From CAZAFL01 sp964484465 (GTDB taxonomy: Bacteria > Bacteroidota > Ignavibacteria > UBA10030 > SZUA-254): 64,000 bases of DNA. The first letter of the stretch is position 1; the number at the start of each line of letters is the position of its first letter. The translations under genes and the position numbers were made by a program. Below, in pieces: positions 17,244 through 25,845 of the stretch. The notes under the pieces were generated by a model. The model was not told the DNA's origin. It did no database searches and saw only the letters and a list, made by a program, of their open reading frames with translations. The stretch covers positions 1-64,000 of the forward strand of contig CAZAFL010000015.1 of assembly GCA_964484465.1 (NCBI GenBank), read 5' to 3'.

Positions 17244-18388
17244 TGGACCGGGAAGAATTCCAAAAAAAATACGGCATTATTGGTTCATCGGTTGAGATCA
17301 GTGAAATAATTGACGTTATCCAGCAGGTAGCACCGACCGACATCACAGTATTGATTACCGGCGAAAGCGGGACAGGGAAAGAAGTGATAGCGAAAACAAT
17401 TCACCAGTCGAGCAGGCGTGCACAAAAGCCTATGATTTCTGTAAACGCGGGAGCTATCCCGGAAGGAATCATCGAAAGTGAATTGTTCGGACACGAAAAG
17501 GGCGCGTTCACCGGTGCAAATGAAACCCGTAAAGGTTATTTTGAGCTTGCAGACGGCGGCACAATTTTTTTGGATGAAATTGGAGAGCTTCCGGTTGCAA
17601 CACAGGTGAAGTTTCTCCGTGTGCTGGAGAATGGTGAATACATGCGGGTCGGTTCAGCTGTGCCGAGGAAAGTAGATGTGCGGGTCATCGCCGCGACGAA
17701 CAAAGACCTTGAGTCGGAAGTCCGGCGTAACAATTTTCGGGATGATTTGTTTTTCCGGCTTCGCTCAATTAATATTCGCGTCCCGGCGCTGCGGGAACGC
17801 CGCGGCGATATTCCGCTGTTTGTCGCCGAGTTTGTAAAACAGGTGTGTGAAAAAAACAATATCACCTTTGCCGGTTTCTCGGATGATGCTATGATGTTAT
17901 TGGAACAGTATCACTGGCCCGGAAACGTTCGCGAGTTGCGAAACGTCATTGAGAGTATGATTGTCGTCGAGCGTGGAAAACGCATCGACCGGAACGGCGT
18001 TAAAAAATATCTGAGGGAATTTCATGAAAATGGTGATGGCCGCAATCTCCCGGTCTCGACCCACAAGACGCCAGAACAGGCAGAGCGTGAACTGATTTAC
18101 CGAGCGCTGCTCGAGATGAAAAACGACATCATGCAAATTAAAGATATTTTGCGTCAGCAGCCTAACACCCCCGGTCCAGTCCCGGTCGGCTCACATTATG
18201 TCGAAGCGGACATCGACACGATCGACCATGAGAAGAATGAGCGATTTGTGCCCCTGGATGAAATGGAAAAGAGAATGATTATCGGGGCTCTGGAACGCTT
18301 CGAGGGTAATCGTCGCCTGGCATCGAAAGCGCTGAATATCAGTGAAAGGACGTTGTATCGTAAGATTAAAGAATTCGGACTTGAGTAG
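17243..18388 (+). CDS. Sigma-54-interacting AAA+ transcription activator, no receiver domain
   Basis: Enhancer-binding protein that remodels sigma-54 RNA polymerase. The 381 residues comprise only the AAA+ core and a Fis-type helix-turn-helix. Walker A is GESGTGKE (40-47), the sigma-54 loop is GAFTGA (87-92), Walker B is GGTIFLDEIGEL, and the DNA-binding helices are at the C-terminus (RLASKALNISERTLYRKIKE). There is no N-terminal sensory domain, so it is probably controlled by its level or by a partner. The start overlaps the preceding stop by one base (TAATG). Position between miaB and lptE is conserved in FCB bacteria (established pattern). Confidence 0.94.
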   Translation: MDREEFQKKYGIIGSSVEISEIIDVIQQVAPTDITVLITGESGTGKEVIAKTIHQSSRRAQKPMISVNAGAIPEGIIESELFGHEKGAFTGANETRKGYFELADGGTIFLDEIGELPVATQVKFLRVLENGEYMRVGSAVPRKVDVRVIAATNKDLESEVRRNNFRDDLFFRLRSINIRVPALRERRGDIPLFVAEFVKQVCEKNNITFAGFSDDAMMLLEQYHWPGNVRELRNVIESMIVVERGKRIDRNGVKKYLREFHENGDGRNLPVSTHKTPEQAERELIYRALLEMKNDIMQIKDILRQQPNTPGPVPVGSHYVEADIDTIDHEKNERFVPLDEMEKRMIIGALERFEGNRRLASKALNISERTLYRKIKEFGLE

Positions 18389-18899
18389 CTTTGGGGTAAT
18401 CAAGGTTGTCGGCGCTTTCCTTATCGTCTCAATGCTGCCGGGATGTTCCGGATGTCCGTATTCTTTTACCGGGTCTTCGGTTCCAAAACATTTGAAAACG
18501 ATTGCAATCCCTCTGTTCGACGACCAGAGCGGATTTGGCGAACCGGCATTGCGCGAAAAATTCACCAACAGGCTTATCAACCGTTTTGTGCAGGATAATA
18601 GTCTTGAAGTTGCAGATAAATCGCATGCCGACTCGATGCTGGAGGGGACGATTGCAGCTGTCCGCGATGAGCCGCTGGTCATCACAAAAGGAGAATCGGT
18701 GACGAAGCGTCGTGTTACTATTTCGGTCAAAGCGACCTTTCAGGATTTGAAGTTGAAGAAAAAGGTATGGGAGAAGGAACTTTCCAACACAGGTGATTAC
18801 GATATCAGTGGCGGAGCCGTGCAACGCCAGGTTGGTATCGACGCCGCAGTTGAGAAATTGACGGAAGACCTTCTGATAGAAACAGTTTCAGGCTGGTGA
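18381..18899 (+). CDS. lptE: LptE-family lipoprotein
   Basis: Probable outer-membrane lipoprotein that with LptD forms the LPS translocon. An N-terminal lipoprotein signal ends in a lipobox-like LPGC, followed by CPYSFTGSSVPKHLKTIAIPLF, the characteristic LptE opening, and TFQDLKLKKKVWEKELSNTGDYD. Only about 170 residues, as usual. The start is uncertain: I use the TTG at 18381, which overlaps the activator gene by 8 bases; a GTG at 18342 in the same frame would overlap by 47. Position directly after the sigma-54 activator supports the assignment, since sequence conservation in this family is weak. Confidence 0.78.
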   Translation: MSSFGVIKVVGAFLIVSMLPGCSGCPYSFTGSSVPKHLKTIAIPLFDDQSGFGEPALREKFTNRLINRFVQDNSLEVADKSHADSMLEGTIAAVRDEPLVITKGESVTKRRVTISVKATFQDLKLKKKVWEKELSNTGDYDISGGAVQRQVGIDAAVEKLTEDLLIETVSGW

Positions 18900-18940
18900 G
18901 AAACACTTTATTCACTTTATAAAGGTAGCATAAAACTTCA

Positions 18941-20455
18941 ATGCAAGATTATATCATCGGAACGTATTTTGTCTCGCTGACGATTCTCTTCCTGTTCGGT
19001 TCGAGTGGCTTCATCATGATCTTTTACTACATGAAGCACCGGAACAACGAGACAGAAAAGGCAGGAGAGCTTCAGGAATTCCCCATCGTAACAGTTCAGT
19101 TGCCTCTGTACAATGAGTTCTATGTGATAGAACGACTTATCGATGCGGCATGCAAATTTGATTACCCGAAGGAGAAAATGGAAATTCAAATCCTTGACGA
19201 CTCAACTGACGAAACGGTTGATGTGGTTGCGTCACGAGTTCAATATTACCAGGGGCAGGGATTCGATATTAAGCATGTCCGGCGGACGTCGCGCGCTGGG
19301 TATAAATCGGGGGCGCTCAAGGAAGGGCTGGCGTCGGCACGCGGCGAGTTTATTGCGGTGTTTGATGCTGACTTTGTCCCCAAACCTGATTTTTTGAAAC
19401 AGACGCTGCCGTATTTCTGTCTGGATGAAAAGATCGGCCTGGTGCAGACCCGTTGGGAACATCTCAACAGTGATTATTCTTTCTTGACTCGTGTTCAAGC
19501 CATGGCGCTCGACGGGCACTTTGTTATCGAGCAGAATGTACGGAATAAAGCAGGGTTCTTCATTAACTTCAACGGAACCGGAGGTGTCTGGCGAAAGAAG
19601 TGTATCTATGACGCCGGAAACTGGGAATCCGATACGCTAACCGAAGACCTCGACCTCAGCTACCGTGCCCAGCTTCGGGGATGGAAGTTCAAGTTCCTGA
19701 ACGATGTGACATCTCCGGCAGAGCTGCCGTCGGAAATCAACGCGCTCAAATCCCAGCAATTCCGTTGGACGAAAGGTGCGATTGAAACGGCGCGAAAAAT
19801 TCTCCCCCGCGTGTGGAAAGCTAATTTACCCCTCGAGAAAAAAATCCATGCGACGTTTCATCTGACAAGCAATATCGTGTTTCCATTTATCCTTCTCGCG
19901 GGAATTCTCAATGTGCCCCTGATATTCATTAAACATCAGGGAGGGTATGAAGCATATTTTGCGATCATGTCTGTTTTTGTGTTTGCGTTCATCGGGTCGT
20001 TTTTATTTTATCTCTATTCCCAAAAAGACGTCTACGTCGATTGGCAAAAAAGAATGCTCCTCTTTCCATTGTTCATGGCAGGAAGCATGGGGTTTGCTGT
20101 CAATAATACAAAAGCAGTGCTGGAGGGGCTCTTCAAGAAAGAATCGGAATTTGTGCGCACTCCCAAGTATAATGTCGTGATGAAACAGGACTCATGGCTG
20201 AACAAGAAGTATGTTCCGATGAAATTTGATTTTACCGTGATCATTGAAATCCTGCTGTCACTGTATTGTCTGTTTGGTGTCGCCGCCTCTATTTACTACC
20301 TTGAAATCGCGGCAGTGCCGTTCCAGCTTTTGTTTTCTGTGGGATTCGGGATTGTTGCTGCAATGTCAGTAAAACATGCATGGGCGGCGCGCAAATTACT
20401 TCTTGCACAACGGCTTGCATCCTCGGCGGGCGAACATACGTTAGCAACGCAGTAG
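18941..20455 (+). CDS. Processive family 2 glycosyltransferase, membrane-bound
   Basis: A 504-residue inner-membrane GT2 enzyme of the cellulose/glucomannan synthase-like type. An N-terminal helix (about 7-30) precedes the cytoplasmic catalytic domain with DDSTDETVDVV, the D-x-D-type FDADFVPKPDFL, the acceptor-side TEDLDLSYRAQLRGW and the processivity motif QQFRW. At least four more helices follow. The C-terminal tail is short and there is no PilZ domain. The polymer made is unknown. No synthase partner gene is next to it, and it stands where secG would be expected after lptE in related genomes. Confidence 0.88.
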   Translation: MQDYIIGTYFVSLTILFLFGSSGFIMIFYYMKHRNNETEKAGELQEFPIVTVQLPLYNEFYVIERLIDAACKFDYPKEKMEIQILDDSTDETVDVVASRVQYYQGQGFDIKHVRRTSRAGYKSGALKEGLASARGEFIAVFDADFVPKPDFLKQTLPYFCLDEKIGLVQTRWEHLNSDYSFLTRVQAMALDGHFVIEQNVRNKAGFFINFNGTGGVWRKKCIYDAGNWESDTLTEDLDLSYRAQLRGWKFKFLNDVTSPAELPSEINALKSQQFRWTKGAIETARKILPRVWKANLPLEKKIHATFHLTSNIVFPFILLAGILNVPLIFIKHQGGYEAYFAIMSVFVFAFIGSFLFYLYSQKDVYVDWQKRMLLFPLFMAGSMGFAVNNTKAVLEGLFKKESEFVRTPKYNVVMKQDSWLNKKYVPMKFDFTVIIEILLSLYCLFGVAASIYYLEIAAVPFQLLFSVGFGIVAAMSVKHAWAARKLLLAQRLASSAGEHTLATQ

Positions 20456-20466
20456 GACAGGTTTTT

Positions 20467-21237
20467 ATGGATATTCAGCAGCTGGAAGAAAAACTTTCTC
20501 GACGTCCGCATTCTCCTCTTTTTCCACGGATAGCAAACGCGTATCTCTCAGCGGGCAGGGTTGAAGAAGCGTGTGCTCTTGCGGGCAGAGGTGCATCATA
20601 CACTTCATATGCGAGCGTTTACCTCATTCAGGCGAAGTGCCTCGCAGCAAAGGAGGATTACGTCACAGCGCTGGTTCGCCTTCATGATGCCATGTCGATT
20701 GTACCCGATTCGACGTATCTTCAGAAACTCAGTGCCGAGTGGAAGGCAAAAGCTGTGCAACAAACAGTGTCGGGAAGCAATACTGTTGCGACAGTTGAGG
20801 AGAAACATCAGTCGTCTCCTGGTAGCAATTTTATTGATCTTCCTGAAGTTGTGAACGAAAGAAGTCAGCGGGTTCTTGGTGTTGCGCTGGAAAAGGAAGA
20901 AGTTCGGTCCGGTTTGCCCGAAGCATCTGTCGCACAAAAAATACCGAAGGAGATATCAACCGAAATTACCTATATCCCTCCTCCTGTTCGGCAGCCGGTA
21001 AAAGTATCGGCTGCAGTAAGTGAAATTTCTCCATTGACTCCGGTTCGGCTTTCTTCTGTTATAGAGGAAGGCAGAATTGTCAGCCGGACCCTTGCGGAAA
21101 TTTATGCTACCCAGGGGCAGTTTGAAGAGGCAATTGTTACGTACAAATTACTCGAACGAAAATATCCGGAACGAAATCAGGAGTTCGACCTCCGGATCAA
21201 GGAATTGGAACAAAAGTTGAGGTCGAAGGTGATGTAA
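20467..21237 (+). CDS. TPR-repeat protein
   Basis: A 256-residue soluble protein with TPR-like helices at both ends: the N-terminal part (about 1-95, MDIQQLEEKLSRRPHSPLFP, YLSAGRVEEACAL, KEDYVTALVRLHDAM) and a final unit (LAEIYATQGQFEEAIVTYKL near residue 215). The middle is a long Pro/Val/Ser-rich linker. No catalytic motif. The start is the ATG at 20467 with AGGACAGG upstream, 11 bases after the glycosyltransferase stop; the frame is open further upstream but that would overlap the previous gene. Probably a partner of the glycosyltransferase or the last gene of the operon (inference). Confidence 0.8.
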   Translation: MDIQQLEEKLSRRPHSPLFPRIANAYLSAGRVEEACALAGRGASYTSYASVYLIQAKCLAAKEDYVTALVRLHDAMSIVPDSTYLQKLSAEWKAKAVQQTVSGSNTVATVEEKHQSSPGSNFIDLPEVVNERSQRVLGVALEKEEVRSGLPEASVAQKIPKEISTEITYIPPPVRQPVKVSAAVSEISPLTPVRLSSVIEEGRIVSRTLAEIYATQGQFEEAIVTYKLLERKYPERNQEFDLRIKELEQKLRSKVM

Positions 21238-21261
21238 GGTGTTAAAACAGAGTAGTTAATG

Positions 21262-21290
21262 AAAAGTCCCGCACACGAGCGGGACTTTTT
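21262..21290. terminator. Bidirectional intrinsic terminator
   Basis: An 11-base perfect stem AAAAGTCCCGC / GCGGGACTTTT around the loop ACACGA, with T residues on the plus strand and the A tract giving T residues on the minus strand. It separates the convergent miaB operon and rpsT. Confidence 0.9.
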
Positions 21291-21314
21291 GTTGTAACAC
21301 AAAGAATGGTCTCG

Positions 21315-21569
21315 TTACTTCAGAGAGGTAACATATTTTGAGAGGCTCGATTTCTTGTTTGCCGCATTGTTGCCGTGAATGATCCCCTTGGCGGCAAGCT
21401 GGTCGAGTAGTTTGACAGCTCTTCGAAGCTCTGCATTTGCCTTGTCCTTATCCTTTGAATTCCGAACACGCTTTACTGCAGTTTTCATTTTTGAAATATA
21501 TGCCCTGTTCCTTTCGCGGTGCTTCAATGCGCGACGAGCCTGTCGTTCAGCTGATAAATGCTGTGCCAT
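21315..21569 (-). CDS. rpsT: Small ribosomal subunit protein bS20
   Basis: Primary 16S rRNA-binding protein of the 30S subunit, 84 residues, with the expected three-helix, Lys/Arg-rich composition: AERQARRALKHRERNRAYIS, MKTAVKRVR and the conserved LDQLAAKGIIHGNNAANKKS. Monocistronic, with its own promoter upstream and a strong terminator downstream. AAAGGA lies about ten bases before the ATG. Confidence 0.98.
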   Translation of the reverse strand: MAQHLSAERQARRALKHRERNRAYISKMKTAVKRVRNSKDKDKANAELRRAVKLLDQLAAKGIIHGNNAANKKSSLSKYVTSLK

Positions 21570-21611
21570 ATCGATGAAAATCCTTTAAGAAGTGGTGAAA
21601 ACTGACTTGAT

Positions 21612-21640
21612 AATATACGAATAATCTTTTACATGAGCAA
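21612..21640 (-). promoter_or_regulatory. Promoter of rpsT
   Basis: Minus-strand TTGCTC (21635-21640), 17-base spacer, TATATT (21612-21617). Confidence 0.65.
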
Positions 21641-21663
21641 CTTCCTCCCGCCCGTAACTTCAA

Positions 21664-22521
21664 TCAAAAAACTGTATAGCTCAGTCCTAACGAAATTGCT
21701 TCTTTGATCTGTGTGCGCGGGGAGATGTGTTTTTCGTTTATGACCTGCACATTCAAAATTGCTGTCACGTATTTATTCACCTTGGCTGTAAGTGTAGTCG
21801 TATTTCGAACAATTACTTCGTCGAGATGCTTGAACGGGTCGAATAGCTCCAGCTGTGACGAAAGAAGCAGGTTTTCATCCATCGACCAGTCGACGTTTGT
21901 CACAGATTCAAGTCCTCCGTTTACGGATACTTTTTCTACATCGATTGTCGCCGGGTCGTCAGCATATTGGTTAAAACGGTTCGTGACAATTTCACGCAGC
22001 GCGATGCCCAGCCTGGTCTTGACTTCCTTAGAAGGTTGAATCCCTGCTCCAGCGCTTTGAGTGAGGTACGCAGGGTCAAAAAACTGCGACACTTGCGTGC
22101 CGTTTCCTGATGCGTCGTAGACAAACCCTTTTGCAAACTGTGTTTTCACAGTGGCGGCGACATAAGGGTTTACATAACTGTTAAGTTTGATTGTTAGGAC
22201 AGAAGAAAGGTCTATAATATCATCCGTCTTTCTCAGTCCCTGGCTTCCCAGTCGAGCCTGCCCGAACGCCAATTTGTAAATGTTTGTCAAGTTAGTCTGT
22301 TCCAGGTCGTTGGCTGATTTACCATCGGCAGAAAAAGTATAAGCAAGCGCATTATCACCTCCCTGCGCCCAATCGGTGTAAGCAACCTGAGTAAGCGTTA
22401 GCCCGGCAACGAGGCTGTGTTTCCAGCCAAATTCAGGCGGAGGAGCAGCGGGCTGGGTTTTTTCCTGGGCCTGAACAGCAAGAGTCAGGAAGCAGAAAAA
22501 AAAGAGAGGTATTGTTTTCAT
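21664..22521 (-). CDS. DUF3078 outer-membrane-type protein
   Basis: A 285-residue exported protein with a clean signal peptide (MKTIPLFFFCFLTLAVQAQ). The mature part matches DUF3078: FGWKHSLVAGLTLTQVAYTD, then W-x-QGGDNALAY, followed by alternating strands typical of an outer-membrane beta barrel and ending in an aromatic C-terminus (SLGLSYTVF), the usual barrel-assembly signal. The function of the family is unknown; it is largely confined to the FCB group. The start is the ATG at 22519-22521 behind AAGGAAC. Confidence 0.85.
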   Translation of the reverse strand: MKTIPLFFFCFLTLAVQAQEKTQPAAPPPEFGWKHSLVAGLTLTQVAYTDWAQGGDNALAYTFSADGKSANDLEQTNLTNIYKLAFGQARLGSQGLRKTDDIIDLSSVLTIKLNSYVNPYVAATVKTQFAKGFVYDASGNGTQVSQFFDPAYLTQSAGAGIQPSKEVKTRLGIALREIVTNRFNQYADDPATIDVEKVSVNGGLESVTNVDWSMDENLLLSSQLELFDPFKHLDEVIVRNTTTLTAKVNKYVTAILNVQVINEKHISPRTQIKEAISLGLSYTVF

Positions 22522-22643
22522 GTTGTTCCTTTCGAACACCAAAAATGTGACACAGGCGATCCGGCAGAAATGTCCGTCGTTATCGTCAGGTGATGTTTGG
22601 TTTGAAATTGGCTTGGTAGAATAAATGAAATGGATTGATTGCT

Positions 22644-22672
22644 AAAGTAACTTTTTTCAAATAAAAAGTCAA
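22644..22672 (-). promoter_or_regulatory. Promoter of the DUF3078 gene
   Basis: Minus-strand TTGACT (22667-22672), 17-base spacer, TACTTT (22644-22649). It predicts a leader of roughly 110 bases before the ATG, in which I see no further signal. It is divergent from the riboswitch promoter 22 bases away. Confidence 0.5.
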
Positions 22673-22693
22673 AGAAGGTTGGATGGAAATAAT

Positions 22694-22722
22694 TTGCTTT
22701 TAAGAATTCTCTCATGTATATT
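22694..22722 (+). promoter_or_regulatory. Promoter of the TPP-riboswitch operon
   Basis: TTGCTT (22694-22699), 17-base spacer, TATATT (22717-22722). Transcription would start near 22729, at the first base pairs of the riboswitch P1 helix, which strongly supports both calls. Confidence 0.75.
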
Positions 22723-22730
22723 TTTTTGGT

Positions 22731-22817
22731 ACCGTTAGGGGTGTCCTGAAGAAAAATACAGGACTGAGATAATACCCTGAGAACCTGATCTGGATGATGC
22801 CAGCGTAGGGAAACGGA
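22731..22817 (+). ncRNA. TPP riboswitch (THI element) aptamer
   Basis: Binds thiamine pyrophosphate. The conserved core is present: GGGGTG (22738-22743), ACTGAGATAATACCCT and CCTGATCTGGATGATGCCAG followed by CGTAGGGAA. P1 is CCGTT (22732-22736) with AACGG (22812-22816); the P3 arm is TCCTG/CAGGA. The aptamer sits between a promoter and a terminator hairpin and precedes a TonB receptor, thiamine pyrophosphokinase and a symporter. Confidence 0.97.
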
Positions 22818-22827
22818 GGGTTTCTTT

Positions 22828-22876
22828 AACGCCGTTTTTCTGATTTAATGGATCAGGGAAACGGCGTTGTATTTTT
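22828..22876 (+). terminator. Riboswitch-controlled intrinsic terminator
   Basis: Left arm AACGCCGTTT (22828-22837), right arm AAACGGCGTT (22859-22868), an inner CTGAT/ATCAG pairing, then a T-rich run. The strand AAACGG at 22811-22816 belongs to P1 in the ligand-bound state and can otherwise pair with CCGTTT (22832-22837) of the left arm, which would act as antiterminator. Thiamine pyrophosphate should therefore switch the operon off. Confidence 0.88.
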
Positions 22877-22893
22877 TAGAAGGATCAAATCCA

Positions 22894-25173
22894 ATGAGAA
22901 CATATTGGTTGTTGCCTGCAATCGTGTTTGGAATGATGCCCGTAGTTGCTCAGCAACAGGACGGTAGCGATACCCTGTATAATTTGCCACCGGTTCTCGT
23001 GACAGCCGCGCAGGCAAAGGAACGGGAAACACCTGTTACGTTTTCCAGCCTCAATCAAAAGGAACTCCAGCGTCGGTATACGCTTCAGGATGCACCAGTC
23101 ATTCTTTCCGAGCTGCCATCAATAACATTCTATTCAGAAAATGGGAATGGTATCGGATACAGTTATATCAACCTGCGAGGGTTTGACCAGCGGCGTCTGT
23201 CGATTATGGTCAACGGAGTGCCGCAGAATGACCCTGAGGACCACCAGGTCTATTGGATCGATATGCCGGACCTTTTTGCCTATACGCAGAATATTCAGGT
23301 CCAACGTGGTGCCGGTAATTCAATGTACGGTCCTCCAGCCGTGGGAGGGTCGATCAATATCGTAACGACTCCTGTAAATCTTAAGCCGCAAGTTATTGCT
23401 TCTTCTGGTTTCGGGTTTCAGCAGTTTGGTGCGGACAATACTACCGTGCTCAATACGCGAAAATATTCTCTCGCATTTTCATCCGGCTTTATCGAAAGCA
23501 GGTATGAAATTTATGGACATTTGTCGAAAATTATGAGCGATGGCTACCGCCTGAGCTCATGGACAGACCTCGGCAGCTACTTCTTCGGCGTTGAAAGATT
23601 TGATGAAGGGATGACAACGAGGGTGCATGTGTACGGCGGGCCAGTACACGATGCGCTCTCTTACGTCGGATTGCCAAAATACTATAATAACGACCTTACA
23701 TTGCGCCGGTCGAACTACAGTTACTGGGAATTTGATTCCACTGGAACACATGTAGGTTATGCAACCGTTCAAAAACTGCAAACCGTTGAAGAGTTTTCAC
23801 AACCACATTATGAACTCATTCATGACTGGAAGCTTTCTTCCCAACTTTCATTGCATAACACGGCATTTTACATTCAGGGGGAAGGTTACTACGACTATGA
23901 CGGAGACTGGGTCTGGTCGGATCCGGTCGCCACATCATGGTTTCATAGCATTGTAGGGTATGATTCCACATTCGGCAGCGTAAAATTTCCTTCCCTGCTT
24001 CTCAGGGGATTTGTCGGGAACAAACAATGGGGCTGGTTGCCGCGGCTTACGTGGCATCATCCGCAGGGTGAGTTCACGTTCGGAGGGGAGCTTCGCTTCC
24101 ATCGTTCGGTTCATTGGGGTTCGATTCCTTTTGCATCGGAGTATCCATCATCGGCATATAATCCTGATTTTCATTTTTATGAGTATAACGGTGAAAAGGA
24201 TATGGGCTCGCTGTACGGCAACGAGGTGTTTCACCTTGACGATGCCACTACATTATTAGCCGACCTTCAGGTCGCATATGACCGTTACGGTATCCACAAT
24301 GAAAAATTTCTGCATAACGATTTCGATGTTTCATATGTGTTTGTTAACCCACGCATCGGTGTCAATAAGAACCTTTCTTCCCAATGGAATGCGTATGCTT
24401 CTCTTGCATATACCTCGCGAGAGCCGCGGTTGACAAACTTATACGAAGGAGAAAGCGCCTGGGATGGTGCGACACCACAGTTTGAGTCGGTCTCATCTGG
24501 CGGGGGAAGCCAGATATATCTGTATGACAAACCGCTCGTTCATCCGGAACATCTCCTCGACACAGAACTGGGTGGCAAATACATATTCGAACGAGGTTCA
24601 GTTTCAGGCAATGTTTACCTGATGGAGTTTCATGATGAACTGGTCAAAAGCGGCAAGATCGATATTTTCGGTGCATCTGTTCTGATCAATGCCGAGCATA
24701 CCCGTCATGCAGGTCTGGAATGTGAAGGTTCATTCCGATTGACGGATGACGTAGAAATCAGCGGAAATGCAACGTTGTCGTGGAACCGAATTATCAGCGA
24801 TAAATTTTTTGATGTTCAGGATTCCGTATACCGGTCACTCGAGGGAAATCCGGTGGCCGGGTTTCCGGACGTGCTTGCAAATGTCCGGCTGACTTATGGT
24901 TTGAATGCCTGGTCGGTATCAGGCCTCGTAAAATATGTCGGACCATTTCACACGGATAATTTAGACGACACCCGGAATATCGTCGATGCGTTTACCGTAT
25001 TCGACCTCGACGCTTCATGGCAGATTCCGCAATTCGTACCATCTGCTACACTCCGTCTGACAGGTAAAGTGACAAATCTCTTCAATAGACTCTATCTTGC
25101 AAGCGGCGAGGGGAGTGCGTTTTTCCCTGCCGCTGAACGGAACTATTACATCGGTATAACCACGATATTTTAG
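22894..25173 (+). CDS. TonB-dependent outer-membrane receptor, predicted for thiamine or a precursor
   Basis: A 759-residue active-transport receptor. It has a signal peptide (MRTYWLLPAIVFGMMPVVAQ), a plug domain (about 40-150) with YINLRGFDQRRLSIMVNGVP and VQRGAGNSMYGPPAVGGSIN, and a 22-strand-type barrel ending YYIGITTIF. Start is the ATG at 22894 with AGAAGG upstream; an earlier in-frame TTG would lie in the terminator. The substrate is inferred only from the TPP riboswitch upstream and the thiamine pyrophosphokinase downstream. Riboswitch-linked receptors for thiamine uptake are known in Bacteroidota. Confidence 0.92.
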   Translation: MRTYWLLPAIVFGMMPVVAQQQDGSDTLYNLPPVLVTAAQAKERETPVTFSSLNQKELQRRYTLQDAPVILSELPSITFYSENGNGIGYSYINLRGFDQRRLSIMVNGVPQNDPEDHQVYWIDMPDLFAYTQNIQVQRGAGNSMYGPPAVGGSINIVTTPVNLKPQVIASSGFGFQQFGADNTTVLNTRKYSLAFSSGFIESRYEIYGHLSKIMSDGYRLSSWTDLGSYFFGVERFDEGMTTRVHVYGGPVHDALSYVGLPKYYNNDLTLRRSNYSYWEFDSTGTHVGYATVQKLQTVEEFSQPHYELIHDWKLSSQLSLHNTAFYIQGEGYYDYDGDWVWSDPVATSWFHSIVGYDSTFGSVKFPSLLLRGFVGNKQWGWLPRLTWHHPQGEFTFGGELRFHRSVHWGSIPFASEYPSSAYNPDFHFYEYNGEKDMGSLYGNEVFHLDDATTLLADLQVAYDRYGIHNEKFLHNDFDVSYVFVNPRIGVNKNLSSQWNAYASLAYTSREPRLTNLYEGESAWDGATPQFESVSSGGGSQIYLYDKPLVHPEHLLDTELGGKYIFERGSVSGNVYLMEFHDELVKSGKIDIFGASVLINAEHTRHAGLECEGSFRLTDDVEISGNATLSWNRIISDKFFDVQDSVYRSLEGNPVAGFPDVLANVRLTYGLNAWSVSGLVKYVGPFHTDNLDDTRNIVDAFTVFDLDASWQIPQFVPSATLRLTGKVTNLFNRLYLASGEGSAFFPAAERNYYIGITTIF

Positions 25174-25176
25174 ATA

Positions 25177-25803
25177 ATGATTGCCTTGCTGATTGCTAAC
25201 GGTGATGTTCCTTCTCAGCGGCTGGTGAAACGACTTGCTTCCTCTGCAGATATTATTGTGTGCGCGGATGGGGGAGCGAACGCTGCATGCAGGATGAACA
25301 TCGCACCGGATATTATCCTTGGTGATATTGACTCGGTATCGCGGGCGACGAGAAAATTTTTCAAGCAGATCCCTCTCATGGTAATTGAAAGCCAGGAAAG
25401 CACCGACCTTGAGAAAGCAATCTTGTTTTGTATCCGAAAGAAATGTACATCCGTATCGATCGTCGGTGCAGTCGGGAGCCGAATCGACCATACAACAGGC
25501 AGTTTAGGATGCTTCAAGAGATTTAAGGATAGAATCGAAATAAAATTGTACGACCGGGAGGGTATAGCTATGCTCATCCGTGATTCGGTACGCATAAAAG
25601 CAACCCGTGGTGAGACAATCTCATTGATCCCGCTTGAACGGTGTACGGGTGTAACTACCAGAAATCTTTATTATCCTTTACGGGATGCAGTGCTTGAGCT
25701 CGGTGTGCGTGAGGGAATCAGTAATGTCGCTATTGGGAGATATGTCAGTATCAGTTACAAAAAAGGAACATTGCTTTTGTACCGGTTTCATTCGAAATCC
25801 TAA
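25177..25803 (+). CDS. thiN: Thiamine pyrophosphokinase
   Basis: Transfers pyrophosphate from ATP to thiamine, giving thiamine pyrophosphate in one step. The 208-residue protein shows the catalytic-domain signatures CADGGANAA, PDIILGDIDSVS, ESQESTDLEKAILF and GAVGSRIDHTTGSLG, followed by the beta-rich thiamine-binding domain with GETISLIPLE. It starts three bases after the receptor stop. Making the cofactor directly from imported thiamine is what the operon context predicts. Confidence 0.94.
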   Translation: MIALLIANGDVPSQRLVKRLASSADIIVCADGGANAACRMNIAPDIILGDIDSVSRATRKFFKQIPLMVIESQESTDLEKAILFCIRKKCTSVSIVGAVGSRIDHTTGSLGCFKRFKDRIEIKLYDREGIAMLIRDSVRIKATRGETISLIPLERCTGVTTRNLYYPLRDAVLELGVREGISNVAIGRYVSISYKKGTLLLYRFHSKS

Positions 25804-25845
25804 CGGTTCGATGCGTAGCATATCACAACAGGCGCCTCTGGCGAA

